This document shows, in pieces, positions 1 to 8,600 of a DNA stretch of 19,323 nt (the stretch's first letter is position 1; each line of letters begins with the position of its first letter). Under the pieces are notes generated by a model. The model saw only the letters and a list, made by a program, of their open reading frames with translations. It searched no databases and was not told the origin of the DNA. Made by a program: the position numbers and the translations under genes. This stretch comes from DATFWK01 sp035259345 (GTDB lineage Bacteria > Actinomycetota > Thermoleophilia > Miltoncostaeales > Miltoncostaeaceae): the NCBI GenBank assembly GCA_035259345.1, contig DATFWK010000092.1:1-19323 (forward strand). Reading direction: 5' to 3'.

Positions 1-791
1 GCCTCCCGCCACGCCCGGGCCGCGAGCTGGCCCCCGGTCAGGATCACCAGCAGGGCGAACAGGATCGTGAGCGTCCGCCCGGGCGTGACGTCCGCGACCA
101 GGGCGCCCGCCACCGCGGTGGCGGCCGAGGCGGCGCCCATGGTGACCGCGTCGCGCCAGCGCACCATCCCGGCCTGGTGCTGGCGCCACGAGCCGATCAG
201 CGCGACGGGGATGATCGCCAGCAGGGAGGTGGCCTCCGCGTGCACCTGCGGCAGCCCGATGATCAGGGCCAGGGCCGGGACGAAGAGGACGCCGCCGCCG
301 ACGCCGAAGAGCCCTGCGAGGAGGCCCGCGCCGATGCCGATCGCGGCGACGCCGACCGCGTCGGCGACGTGGAGCGACGGCACGGTCGAGCGCCCGCCCG
401 GCTCGACGATCAGCCAGATCCCCACGGCAACGAGCACCGCGGCGAAGGCCAGGGTGAGCTGGCGCGAGGACACGCGCTCCTTGACCCAGAGCCCGCCGAG
501 CAGCCCGAGCACCGCCGGGATGCCGATGAGGAGCGCGTAGCCCCACTCGACGTTGCCGAGCGCGCCGTGGCTGATCACGCCCACGACGGACGTGAAGATG
601 ATCGTCGCCAGGGAGGTCGCCGTCGCGACCTTGGCGTCCATCGCGACGAGCGTGATGAGGAGCGGCACCATCACGATGCCGCCGCCGACGCCGAAGAGCG
701 CGGAGAAGAACCCGGCCAGCAGGCCGATGCCCACGAGCGTGAGCGTGCGGTGGCTCGTGAGCGCGCCGGCGATGTTAGCGTCGGAGCCCAT
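1..791 (-). CDS. TauE/SafE family sulfite/anion exporter (3' end cut by window edge)
   Basis: This is a polytopic inner-membrane permease of the TauE/SafE (DUF81) family, whose members move sulfite, sulfoacetate or related organic anions; the substrate cannot be read from sequence. Translating the minus strand from ATG at 791 gives 263 uninterrupted residues that run off the left edge, so only the last few residues and the stop are probably missing. The family's internal duplication is plain: GLLAGFFSALFGVGGG (about residues 23-38) recurs as GLLAGLFGVGGG (about 156-167), each opening a half of three to four hydrophobic helices. A GAGG three bases upstream of the ATG is a plausible ribosome site. 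The gene is divergent from otsB and the two start codons overlap by two bases, so its promoter must lie inside otsB. Family assignment is firm, the transported compound unknown. Confidence 0.9.
   Translation of the reverse strand, partial: MGSDANIAGALTSHRTLTLVGIGLLAGFFSALFGVGGGIVMVPLLITLVAMDAKVATATSLATIIFTSVVGVISHGALGNVEWGYALLIGIPAVLGLLGGLWVKERVSSRQLTLAFAAVLVAVGIWLIVEPGGRSTVPSLHVADAVGVAAIGIGAGLLAGLFGVGGGVLFVPALALIIGLPQVHAEATSLLAIIPVALIGSWRQHQAGMVRWRDAVTMGAASAATAVAGALVADVTPGRTLTILFALLVILTGGQLAARAWRE
776..781 (+). promoter_or_regulatory. -10-like TAGCGT box ahead of otsB
   Basis: TAGCGT fits TANNNT and ends 8 nt before the otsB ATG at 790. That spacing would give a leaderless or nearly leaderless transcript. 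No good -35 is visible. It lies inside the divergent tauE gene. It supports ATG 790 over in-frame starts at 757 and 772. Confidence 0.4.
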
Positions 792-1605
792 GGCCCTCGC
801 CCCCGAGGTGGCCGCGCTGCTCGCGCCGCTGCGCGACCGGCCGGCCGGCAGCGCCCTGTTCCTGGACTACGACGGCACCCTCGCCCCCATCGTCGAGCAC
901 CCCGCCGAGGCACGGCTGCTCGACGGGACCGCGCCGCTCCTCGAGGAGCTCGCGGGCAGGCTGGCCCTGGTCGGCTTCGTGAGCGGACGGGCGCTGGCCC
1001 AGCTCGAGACGATGGTCGGCATCCAGGGCCTCGCGTACTCCGGGAATCACGGCATGGAGCTCCACCGCCGCGGCGAGGAGGCGGGCCTGGCGGACGAGGC
1101 CGCCGCCCAGATGCCGGCCATCCATCGCTTCGTCCAGGCCTGGCCGCCGGAGCGGCTCGCTGCAAACGGCGTCTGGCTCGAGGACAAGGGCCCGACGCTC
1201 ACGTTCCACTACCGCGGCGCCGCCGACCCGGACTCGGCGCGGGCATTCCTCGAGACGCTCGTGCGGCCGGTCGCGGAGGGCGTCGGCCTGGTCGCGCTGC
1301 CGGGGCGGATGACGCTCGAGATCAGGCCGCACGTCGCGCTCGACAAGGGGACGGCCGTCCGGGCCCTGCTCGAGGGCAGCGGCCTTCGCATCGCCGCGCA
1401 CATCGGGGACGACCGCACGGACGTCCACGCCTGGCGGGCGCTGCGGGCCCTTCGGAGCGAGGGGGCGCTCGACCACGCAGTCGCGATCGGCGTGGAGAGC
1501 CCCGAGCTGCCCGAGGACGTCCGGCGCGCCGCCGACGCGCTCGTGCAGGGGCCGGCCGGGGTCCGGGAAGCGCTCGAGTTCCTGGCCGGTCACCCCGCCG
1601 CCTGA
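790..1605 (+). CDS. otsB: Trehalose-6-phosphate phosphatase
   Basis: A cytoplasmic HAD-superfamily phosphatase that removes phosphate from trehalose 6-phosphate, the last step of the OtsA/OtsB trehalose route. The 271-residue product has the family motifs in order: DYDGT at 26-30 (nucleophile D26, acid/base D28), SGR at 65-67, GNHG at 85-88, EDKG at 131-134, DKG at 185-187 (motif III lysine K186) and GDDRTD at 206-211 (metal-binding acidic residues). The length matches bacterial OtsB. ATG 790 is chosen because the conserved region starts about 20 residues later and a TANNNT box sits just upstream; GTG 757 and ATG 772 are in-frame alternatives with no better signal. No otsA partner is in the window. 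Its last 16 bases overlap the end of convergent polX. Confidence 0.93.
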   Translation: MALAPEVAALLAPLRDRPAGSALFLDYDGTLAPIVEHPAEARLLDGTAPLLEELAGRLALVGFVSGRALAQLETMVGIQGLAYSGNHGMELHRRGEEAGLADEAAAQMPAIHRFVQAWPPERLAANGVWLEDKGPTLTFHYRGAADPDSARAFLETLVRPVAEGVGLVALPGRMTLEIRPHVALDKGTAVRALLEGSGLRIAAHIGDDRTDVHAWRALRALRSEGALDHAVAIGVESPELPEDVRRAADALVQGPAGVREALEFLAGHPAA

Positions 1606-3350
1606 GCCGCCCGGAGGGCCGCGAGCTCCGCGAAGGGCCGTGTGTTGGCGATGTCCGCCGCCCGCGCGCCGGCGCGGCGGGCGACCGTGATCCCGAACCG
1701 CCGGAAGGCCAGCTCCGCCGGCGAGTGCGCGTCGGAGCCGATGACGAGCATCACCCCGGCCGCGATCGCCTGCCGGGCGAGGTGGTCCGGGAGGTCGAGG
1801 CGGCGCGGCTGCGAGTTGATCTCCAGGCAGGTGCCGGTGGCCGCGGCCCGATCGAGCACGCGCTCGACGTCGAACCGCGAGCCGGTGCGGCGCCCGAGCA
1901 TGCGTCCGGTCGGATGCCCGATCGCGTCGACGTGCGGGCTCTCGATGGCCGCCAGCAGGCGCGCCGTGATGCGCTCGGAGCCCTGGGAGAGGCCCGAGTG
2001 CAGGCTGGCCGTCACCCAGTCGAACTCGGCCAGGAAGTCGTCCTCGAAGTCGAGCACCCCGTCGGCGAGGATGTCGACCTCGCACGCGCGCAGGATCTGC
2101 GGGCCCTCGCCACGCGCGTTCAGCTCGTCGATGCGCTCCCACTGCCGGCGCACCCGCTCCTCGTCGAGCCCGCCGGCCATGGCGAGGCTCTTGCTGTGGT
2201 CGCTGACCGCGACGTACTCCAGGCCGAGCCGGCCCGCGGCCGCGACCATCTGGTCGAGGGTGGCGCGGCCGTCGCTCCAGTCCGTGTGCATGTGCAGCTC
2301 GCCGCGCAGGTCCTCCTCGGTGACGAGCGTGGGCAGCGCGCCGGCCGCCGCGACCGCGATCTCGCCGGTGTCCTCCCGCAGCTCCGGCGGAATCCAGGGG
2401 AGATCGAGCGTCCCGTAGACGTCCTCCTCGGTGGGCGAGCGGTGGAGCGTGCCGTCCGGCATCTGGATCCCGAGCTCCGACATCGACATCCCCCGCCGCA
2501 CGGCGATCTCGCGCAGGCGGATGTTGTGCGCGGCCGAGCCGGTCGCGTGCTGGAGCAGGTTCCCGAACGACTCCGGCGGGCCGGCCTTGAGCTCCACCCG
2601 GATGCCGGCGTGGGTCTCGACCGCGGCGGATGTCGGCCCCTGGGCGAGCGCCGCCCTCGTCATCGGGTGCTCCGCAAGTGCCGGCCCGACGACGGCTGCG
2701 TCCGCCGCCGCCGCGACGAGGTCGATGTCGCCGATGTCGGGCAGGCCGCGCCGGACGCTGCCGGCCACCTCGACCCGCGACACCCCGGGGACGGCCGCAA
2801 GGTCGGCGGCCAGCGCCTCGGCGATCTCGGTGGCCCGGCCGAGGCTCATTCGGGTGCGCTCGGGCGGCCCGGCGCCGGACTCGAGCTGCGCGACGACGCG
2901 CTCGGCGCTGCGGGGCCCGAAGCCGGAGACGTCCTTCAGCCGCCCCTCTGCCGCGACGGCCCGCAGGTCGTCGAGGTCCCGCACGCCACGCTCGCTCCAC
3001 AGCGCCCGCGCACGCCTGGGCCCGATGCCGTCGATCCGGGCAACGGTGGCGAGGCCCTCCGGCACCCGCTCGCGCAGCCGCGCCAGCGCCGCGATGTCGC
3101 CGGTCGTCGCCAACTCGACGATCTTCGCCTGGAGCGTCGCCCCGATATCCGGCAGATCGACCGCACGGCCGGCCAGGGCCATCTCCGCGACCGACTGGGA
3201 GGCGCTCCTGACCCGCACGGCGCCCCTCCGGTAGGCGAGCACGCGATGGCGCACCGCATCGCCCTCGATCTCGAGCAGGTCGCCGAGCAGCTCGAGGCGG
3301 TCGGCGATCTCGCCGTTGGTCGGAAGATCTGGTTCGCGCGGCTTCGCCAT
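1590..3350 (-). CDS. polX: DNA polymerase X family protein with PHP 3'-5' exonuclease domain
   Basis: Bacterial family X repair polymerase fused to a PHP phosphoesterase, expected to act in gap filling and base-excision repair. The 586 residues run as: N-terminal helix-hairpin-helix/8-kDa region (about 10-155, with IDGIGPRRA and VSGFGPRSA hairpins), nucleotidyltransferase core with GSVRRG and GDID (D208, D210), thumb with HATGSAAHN (268-276), then a PHP domain from about 349. The PHP ligands look intact: HMH at 353-355, SDH at 383-385, E424, LH at 450-451, GHP at 478-480 and SDAH at 539-542. The third polymerase metal ligand, normally Asp in a VDLR-like motif, is E253 (VELK). ATG 3350 fits the family N-terminus and a TAATCT box 5 nt upstream; a longer form from 3449 is possible. 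Convergent with otsB, overlapping by 16 bases. Confidence 0.92.
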   Translation of the reverse strand: MAKPREPDLPTNGEIADRLELLGDLLEIEGDAVRHRVLAYRRGAVRVRSASQSVAEMALAGRAVDLPDIGATLQAKIVELATTGDIAALARLRERVPEGLATVARIDGIGPRRARALWSERGVRDLDDLRAVAAEGRLKDVSGFGPRSAERVVAQLESGAGPPERTRMSLGRATEIAEALAADLAAVPGVSRVEVAGSVRRGLPDIGDIDLVAAAADAAVVGPALAEHPMTRAALAQGPTSAAVETHAGIRVELKAGPPESFGNLLQHATGSAAHNIRLREIAVRRGMSMSELGIQMPDGTLHRSPTEEDVYGTLDLPWIPPELREDTGEIAVAAAGALPTLVTEEDLRGELHMHTDWSDGRATLDQMVAAAGRLGLEYVAVSDHSKSLAMAGGLDEERVRRQWERIDELNARGEGPQILRACEVDILADGVLDFEDDFLAEFDWVTASLHSGLSQGSERITARLLAAIESPHVDAIGHPTGRMLGRRTGSRFDVERVLDRAAATGTCLEINSQPRRLDLPDHLARQAIAAGVMLVIGSDAHSPAELAFRRFGITVARRAGARAADIANTRPFAELAALRAAQAAG

Positions 3351-3355
3351 CGTGG

Positions 3356-3361
3356 AGATTA
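3356..3361 (-). promoter_or_regulatory. -10-like TAATCT box ahead of polX
   Basis: On the minus strand TAATCT ends 5 nt before ATG 3350, inside one of the few AT-rich patches of the window. It fits TANNNT and leaderless spacing. No convincing -35 or Shine-Dalgarno is visible for this start. Confidence 0.35.
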
Positions 3362-3461
3362 TTGCCCTCGCTCCGCCGAGCCGGTCTCCTTCCGCCGAAA
3401 TAAGCTCGTAAATCATGTTGCAGGTGTGCTCGCGGACGTACGTGCCCATGCACCTCCGAGG

Positions 3462-3467
3462 TAGAAT
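3462..3467 (+). promoter_or_regulatory. -10-like TAGAAT box of the L,D-transpeptidase operon
   Basis: TAGAAT lies in the 170-bp divergent region between polX and the L,D-transpeptidase gene, 53 nt before ATG 3521. It would leave a short leader of about 45 nt containing the ribosome site. The expected -35 position (3439-3444, TACGTG) is weak. Confidence 0.4.
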
Positions 3468-3510
3468 CCATCGCCCCGCGAGGTTTCGGCGGGCACCGTG
3501 CGCGAGAAGG

Positions 3511-3519
3511 GTGAGGGAG
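3511..3519 (+). promoter_or_regulatory. Ribosome binding site of the L,D-transpeptidase gene
   Basis: The run GTGAGGGAG just before ATG 3521, with AAGG a little further upstream at 3507-3510, is the purine-richest site of the window and fixes this start. GAGG at 3513-3516 is spaced 4 nt from the ATG. Confidence 0.55.
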
Positions 3520-3520
3520 T

Positions 3521-5083
3521 ATGGGCTCTGGTCTGAAGCGCGGCGGCTGGGTCGTTGTCGGCGTCGGGGCGCTGGCGCTGGTGTCGGGGAGCGCCTTCGC
3601 GGCCACCGAGTACATGAACCGCGCCCAGATCGAGTCGACGTCGCCCGCGAGCGGCGCCGCGGTGCCGACCCGAACGCCCGTCATCGCGATCGACCCGTCG
3701 AACGCGTCCGGGCTCCAGGACCTGACGGTGACCGTCGACGGGCGCGAGCGCACGGGCCTCGTCCGGCGGGATGCCAACGGGCGACTCGTGCTCGCCCCGG
3801 GCCGACTCGGTGAGGGGCCGCACGCGGTGACCGTGCGTTTCGGCACGCGGAACCTCTTCTCGCGCACCGTGACGCGTAGCTGGCGCTTCACCGTCGACAC
3901 GACGCTCCCGCGGCTCGACGTCGCGAGCCCGAAGCCGGCCGCCGCGGTGAACACGCGGCGGATGACCATGACCGGCGTGAGCGAGCGCGGCGCAGCCGTG
4001 ACGGTGTCGACGCGCCGCACGACGGCGGCCACCACGGCCGGGCGCGGCGGGCGCTGGCGGCTTGCCGTCCGGCTCCCTGAGGGCACGAGCCACGTGCGCA
4101 TCGTCGCCCGCGACGCGGCCGGCAACGCCACGATCGCCACCAGGGACGTGCTCGTGGACACGCGGCCGCCGACGCTGCGGATGCTGAAGCCGGGCCAGAA
4201 GACGACGCTCAAGACGACCGACGAGCCGCTCTTCTACGGCGTCGTCGGGGGTGACGACCCCTCGACGGTGACCGTCGGAGCGACCGTCAACGGCTACCGG
4301 GTCACCCCGGTGCGCGGCCTGAACGACGCGGGCAGCCCGTCCGTGACCTTCACCGGCAGCCGGTTCGCGATGAGCGCCGGCCAGCTGCCGCAGGGCTTGG
4401 ACCACGTCGTGGTTTGGGTCCGCGACCGCGCCGGCAACCTGGACCAGCGGCGGATGACCGTGATGGTGGACAGCACCGACGAGTTCGGCAGCAAGAACAT
4501 GGTCCGCGGCGCGCGCGGGGCAGACGTGACGGCGCTCCAGCAGCGCCTGGCCCAGCACCACTACTACACCAAGCGGGTCCCGAGCGGGGTCTACGACACG
4601 CGCACCGTCGCCGCCGTCGTCAAGTACCAGGCGGCGCACCACCTGCGCCGCGACGGGCAGCTCGGCGGGCGGACGCGCGAGAACCTCGTCGGCAAGATCG
4701 TCGTGACGCTGAGCCAGTTCCGGGTGCAGCTGATCCGCGACGGCAACGTCGTCATGTCGTTCCCGGTCGCCATCGGCCAGTCGGCGTTCCCGACGCCGAC
4801 GGGCAACTACCAGGTCGTCAACAAGCAGAAGGACCCGACCTGGCGGCCGCCGCCCGGCTCGAGCTGGGCGAAGGGCCTCGGCCCCATCCCGCCCGGCCCG
4901 GGCAACCCGCTCGGCACGCGCTGGATCGGCACGTCCGCGCCGTTCGTGGGCATTCACGGCACCCCGGCCGACTGGTCGGTCGGCACGCGCGCCAGCCACG
5001 GCTGCATCCGCATGCACATCCCGGACGTGGAGAAGCTCTACGACCAGGTGAGCGTCGGGATGCCGGTCCAGATCCGGGCGTGA
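3521..5083 (+). CDS. Secreted L,D-transpeptidase (YkuD) with Ig-like repeats and peptidoglycan-binding domain
   Basis: An extracytoplasmic cell-wall enzyme predicted to form 3-3 peptidoglycan crosslinks or attach partners to the wall. The 520 residues begin with a short basic stretch and a hydrophobic segment (about 10-28, ending SAFAA), a signal peptide or membrane anchor. Three Ig-like beta domains follow (about 36-127, 128-214, 215-317), joined by repeated VDT-x-x-P linkers. A PG_binding_1 domain (about 328-390) contains GADVTALQQRL. The YkuD catalytic domain (about 392-520) carries the expected H479, then SHGCIR with H493 and nucleophile C495. The large Ig-like section would hold the catalytic domain away from the membrane, as in actinobacterial Ldt proteins. 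Its TGA overlaps the GTG of the thioredoxin gene. Substrate specificity is not visible. Confidence 0.93.
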   Translation: MGSGLKRGGWVVVGVGALALVSGSAFAATEYMNRAQIESTSPASGAAVPTRTPVIAIDPSNASGLQDLTVTVDGRERTGLVRRDANGRLVLAPGRLGEGPHAVTVRFGTRNLFSRTVTRSWRFTVDTTLPRLDVASPKPAAAVNTRRMTMTGVSERGAAVTVSTRRTTAATTAGRGGRWRLAVRLPEGTSHVRIVARDAAGNATIATRDVLVDTRPPTLRMLKPGQKTTLKTTDEPLFYGVVGGDDPSTVTVGATVNGYRVTPVRGLNDAGSPSVTFTGSRFAMSAGQLPQGLDHVVVWVRDRAGNLDQRRMTVMVDSTDEFGSKNMVRGARGADVTALQQRLAQHHYYTKRVPSGVYDTRTVAAVVKYQAAHHLRRDGQLGGRTRENLVGKIVVTLSQFRVQLIRDGNVVMSFPVAIGQSAFPTPTGNYQVVNKQKDPTWRPPPGSSWAKGLGPIPPGPGNPLGTRWIGTSAPFVGIHGTPADWSVGTRASHGCIRMHIPDVEKLYDQVSVGMPVQIRA

Positions 5084-5406
5084 GCCCGGCGCTCGAGCTC
5101 AGCGACGACGACTGGCAGACGCGGGTCCTCGACGCCGGCGAGCCGGTGGTCGTCGACTTCTGGGCGCCCTGGTGCGTGCCGTGCCGGAAGGTCCATCCGA
5201 TGGTGGAGGAGATCGGCGACCGCTACGCCGGCCGGGTCGTGGTGGCCAAGCTCAACATCGACGACAACCCCCGCTCGGCGGCCCTCTACGACGTGCTGTC
5301 GCTGCCGACCGTGATGGTGTTCCGCGGCGGGGCGCCGGTCGCACGGCTCGCGGGCTCGATCAAGCGCGACCGCCTCGAGGAGGCCGTCGCGGGCGCCCTC
5401 GCGTAG
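5080..5406 (+). CDS. Thioredoxin with WCVPC active site
   Basis: A 108-residue single-domain thioredoxin-fold protein, cytoplasmic because no signal peptide is present. Starting at GTG 5080 its key residues fall at the same numbers as in E. coli thioredoxin: buried D26, W31, C32, P34, C35, K57 and cis-P76 (SLPT). The only change in the active motif is valine for glycine between the cysteines (WCVPC instead of WCGPC), which can shift redox potential and partner choice. The GTG overlaps the stop of the L,D-transpeptidase gene in a GTGA junction and lacks its own Shine-Dalgarno, so translation is probably coupled. It could serve general disulfide reduction; a role with the upstream cysteine transpeptidase is only suggested by position and would require crossing the membrane. 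Confidence 0.9.
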   Translation: MSPALELSDDDWQTRVLDAGEPVVVDFWAPWCVPCRKVHPMVEEIGDRYAGRVVVAKLNIDDNPRSAALYDVLSLPTVMVFRGGAPVARLAGSIKRDRLEEAVAGALA

Positions 5407-5409
5407 GCT
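5404..5409 (+). promoter_or_regulatory. -10-like TAGGCT box ahead of the 88-residue gene
   Basis: TAGGCT begins with the thioredoxin stop codon and ends 6 nt before GTG 5416. It fits the TANNNT plus short-spacer pattern seen elsewhere in the window, but the TAG is also constrained as a stop, so this case is weaker. Confidence 0.25.
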
Positions 5410-5415
5410 GCCCTC

Positions 5416-5682
5416 GTGGCGCTCTACTTCGGCATCGGGTACTGCCAGCCGTTCGCGGACATGTCGACGGACGACGTCGAGGGCTTCCCGGGCGTCGAGA
5501 TCGTGCGCGCGGACGGGACCATCGTCGGGCTGCGCATGGAGGACGCCCGCACCGTGCTGCGCCTGCCCGAGCTGATCGACCTGCTCGACCTGGACGCGGA
5601 GCGCATCTGGGCACGGCTCAAGGCGGACGACGACGTGCTCGTCGGGCGCAGGCAGGCGACCTGGGGCGGGGGCGGGGCCTGA
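5416..5682 (+). CDS. Small hypothetical protein, 88 residues
   Basis: I do not recognise this product. It starts at GTG 5416, 9 nt after the thioredoxin stop, and ends 1 nt before the convergent ileS stop. The protein is acidic in the middle and looks folded rather than random: an N-terminal MALYFGIGYCQPFADMS segment with one cysteine, a strand-turn-strand-like stretch around VEIVRADGTIVGLRM (residues about 27-41), a leucine- and aspartate-rich helix (about 47-70, LPELIDLLDLDAERIW), and a glycine tail WGGGGA. No signal peptide or membrane segment is seen. The amino-acid composition is not the Arg/Pro/Ala-rich mix of shadow frames here, which supports a real gene. Position makes it the third member of the transpeptidase-thioredoxin run; its function is unknown. 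Confidence 0.6.
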   Translation: MALYFGIGYCQPFADMSTDDVEGFPGVEIVRADGTIVGLRMEDARTVLRLPELIDLLDLDAERIWARLKADDDVLVGRRQATWGGGGA

Positions 5683-5683
5683 G

Positions 5684-8600
5684 CTAGCCGGCCGCCGGGG
5701 CGATGCTGATCGCCAGCGGCTCTCCGTCGAGGATCGCGTCGCTTCGGCCGGCCGCGGCGAACGGCGTGCCGTGGCCCACGGTGACGGCGACCGCGAGCGT
5801 CTCGCCGGCGATCTCGCCGCCGTGCCGCTCGACGGCGTCGCGCACGGCGCCGGAGCCGTCCACGTGCAGGCGGATGCGCTCGTCCACGCGCAGGCCCGCC
5901 TCGCGCCGGGCGGCCTGCACGGCGTGGACGATCTCCCGGGCCAGGCCCTCCCGGCGGAGCTCCGGCGTCACCTCGACGGCGATGCCCACCGCGACGCGGC
6001 CCTCCTGCGCGACCGCGTAGCGCGCGGCCGGGCGGACCTCGCGCAGGAGGTCCTCGGCACCGAGCGCCTCCTCGCGCCCGTCCACGGCGATCGCGACCGC
6101 GCCGCCTGCGTCCAGCGTGCGGACGGCCTCCGAGGGGTCGAGCGCGGCCACCGCCGCCGCCACGGCCGGCATCTCCCGCCCGAACCTGGGCCCGAGCGTG
6201 CGGTAGTTCGGCTTGACCGCGACCTCCACGAGCTCCCCTGGGTCGGTGACGAAGCGGACGGACTTGACGTTCAGCTCGTCCGCCACCATCCCGGCGAGGG
6301 GCCCCATGGCCTCGGCCTCCTGCGGCGAGCAGGCGACGACCGCCTCGGGCAGCGGCTGCCGCACCCTGACGCCGGACTCCTTCCGCGCCGCCCGGCCGAG
6401 CGACACCGCCTCGCGCACCGAGGCCATCGCCGCCTCGAGCGCGAGGTCCCGGCGCCCGCCGGCCTCGGGCCAGTCGGCGAGGTGCACGCTCTCGGGCGCC
6501 GCGGGGTCGTGGGCGGCGACGAGGTTCCCGTGGAGCTCCTCGGCCACGAACGGGCAGAACGGCGCGATCAGAAGGGCGATGGTGGCGAGGCACTCGTGCA
6601 GCGTCGCGAACGCCGCCCTGCGGTGGGCGGCCTCGGCGCGGCCCTCCCAGAAGCGCCGCCGGCCGGTGCGGACGTACCAGAGCGACAGGTCGTCCACGAG
6701 CGCGGCGATCGCCCGGCCGGCGCCCGCGGCGTCATAGCCCTCGAGGCCCTCGGACACCCTGGCGGTCGTCGCGTCGAGCCTGGAGAGGATCCAGCGGTCC
6801 GTCGCCGGGCGCTCCGGCGGCGGCGGGTCGCCGCCTTCCGGCGCCCATCCGTCCGGCAGCGCCGCGTACGTCACGAAGAACGCGTAGGTGTTCCAGAGCG
6901 TGAGCAGGAAGCGCATCGCCTCGTCGATCGCGGCGAAGCTGAACCGGAACGACTCGCCCGCCGCCTGCGCGGTCAGCAGGTACCAACGGAAGGGGTCCGC
7001 GCCGCTCCGGTCGAGCACCTCCCACGGCTCGATCGTGTTGCCGCGCGACTTGCTCATCTTCTGGCCCTCGGCGTCGAGGATGAGCCCGAGGCAGACGCAG
7101 TGCCGGTACGCGGTCTCGTCGAAGAGCATCGTCGCCTCGGCGAGCAGCGAGTAGAACCAGCCGCGCGTCTGGTCCTGTGCCTCGCAGATGTAGTCCGCGG
7201 GGAACCTGCCGTCGAGCACCTCCTCGCCCGCGAACGGGTAGTGGTGCTGGGCGAACGGCATCGCGCCGCTGTCGTACCAGACGTCGATGACCTCGGGCAC
7301 GCGCCGCATCGTGCCCTCGCAGTCCGGGCACGCGAGCGTGATCTCGTCCACGTGGGGCCGGTGCGGGTCGAAGTCCGCCGCGAGGGGCGCCTCGGCCCGC
7401 TCCCGCAGGCGGGCGAACGAGCCGACCGCCTCCACCCGCTCGCAGCCCTCGCAGCGCCAGAGCGGCAGCGGCGTGCCCCAGTAGCGCTCCCGGGAGATCG
7501 CCCAGTCCACGTTGCCCTCGAGCCACTTCCCGAAGCGCCCGTCGCGCACGTGCTCCGGGTACCAGTTGATGCGGGCGTTGAGGTCGAGCATGCGGTCGCG
7601 GACGGCCGTCGTGCGGATGTACCAGGACGGCTTCGCGTAGTAGAGGAGCGGCGTCCCGCACCGCCAGCAGTGGGGGTAGGCGTGCAGGTGCGTGCCTGCC
7701 CTCAGGAGGCGCCCGCGCCGCTCGAGGTCCGCGACGAGGCCCGGGTCGGCGTCCTTGACGAACGTGCCGGCGAAGCCCTGGATGCGCTCCGTGAACCGGC
7801 CCTGGCGGTCCACCGGGTTCGGCGCGTCCAGGTCGTTGTCGCGGGCGACCTGGAGGTCGTCCTCGCCGAACGCCGGGGCGATGTGGACGATGCCCGTGCC
7901 GTCCTCCGTGGTGACGAAGCCGGCGGACACGACCCGGTGCGCGCCCGGGACGAACGGGAACGGCGGCTCGTACGTGCGCCCGACCAGCTCCGCCGCCGGC
8001 AGGGACGCCACGACCCTCGCGTCCGGGCCCAGCACCGGCTCGAGCAATGCCTCGGCCAGGATGAAGCGCCGGCCGTCGAGCTCGGCCTCGACGTAGGCGA
8101 CGTCCGGGTTGACGGCGGCCGCCTGGTTGGCCGGCAGCGTCCACGGGGTGGTGGTCCAGACGAGCAGCGACGTCCCCGGGGCGTCCGTCAGCGGGAGGGT
8201 GACGTAGACGGAGGGGTCCTCGACGTCCTCCCAGCCGAGCGCCACCTCGTGGCTCGAGAGTGCCGTGCCGCAGCGCGGGCAGTACGGCACGACCTTGTCG
8301 GCCTCGTAGATCAACCCGCGCTCGTGGAGGGTGGCGAGGCTCCACCAGACGCTCTCGATGTAGCCCGTGTCCATCGTGCGGTAGGCGTCGTCCGTGTCCA
8401 CCCAGAAGCCGATGCGCTCGGTCAGGCGGGCCCACTCGCCGAGGTAGCTGAGGACGGACGCCCGGCAGCGCGCGTTGAACTCCGCGACACCGAACGCCTC
8501 GATCTCCGGCTTGCCGGAGATGCCGAGCTCCCGCTCGACCTCGAGCTCGACCGGGAGGCCGTGGCAGTCCCAGCCGCCTTTCCGGGGCACGTAGCGCCCG

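Noticed and set aside
3351..3449. 33-residue N-terminal extension of polX starting at ATG 3449, which has a GGAGG 3 nt upstream
   Set aside because: The ribosome-like site is too close to the ATG, and family members begin near MAKPREPDLPTNGEIA. ATG 3350 is kept, but the longer start is not excluded.
177..3464. Very long plus-strand open frame across otsB and polX
   Set aside because: It is an antisense and out-of-frame shadow of GC-rich genes: Arg/Asp/Gly/Ala-rich, no domain motifs, and it overlaps otsB and polX, whose motifs are clear.
775..4212. Long minus-strand open frame of over 1100 codons
   Set aside because: Composition is low-complexity Arg/Gly/Ala/Pro and it covers polX, otsB and the transpeptidase in the wrong frame.
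5660..5700. Possible bidirectional terminator between the 88-residue gene and ileS
   Set aside because: The region is GC-rich with several short self-complementary pieces, but no single strong stem and no T-tract.
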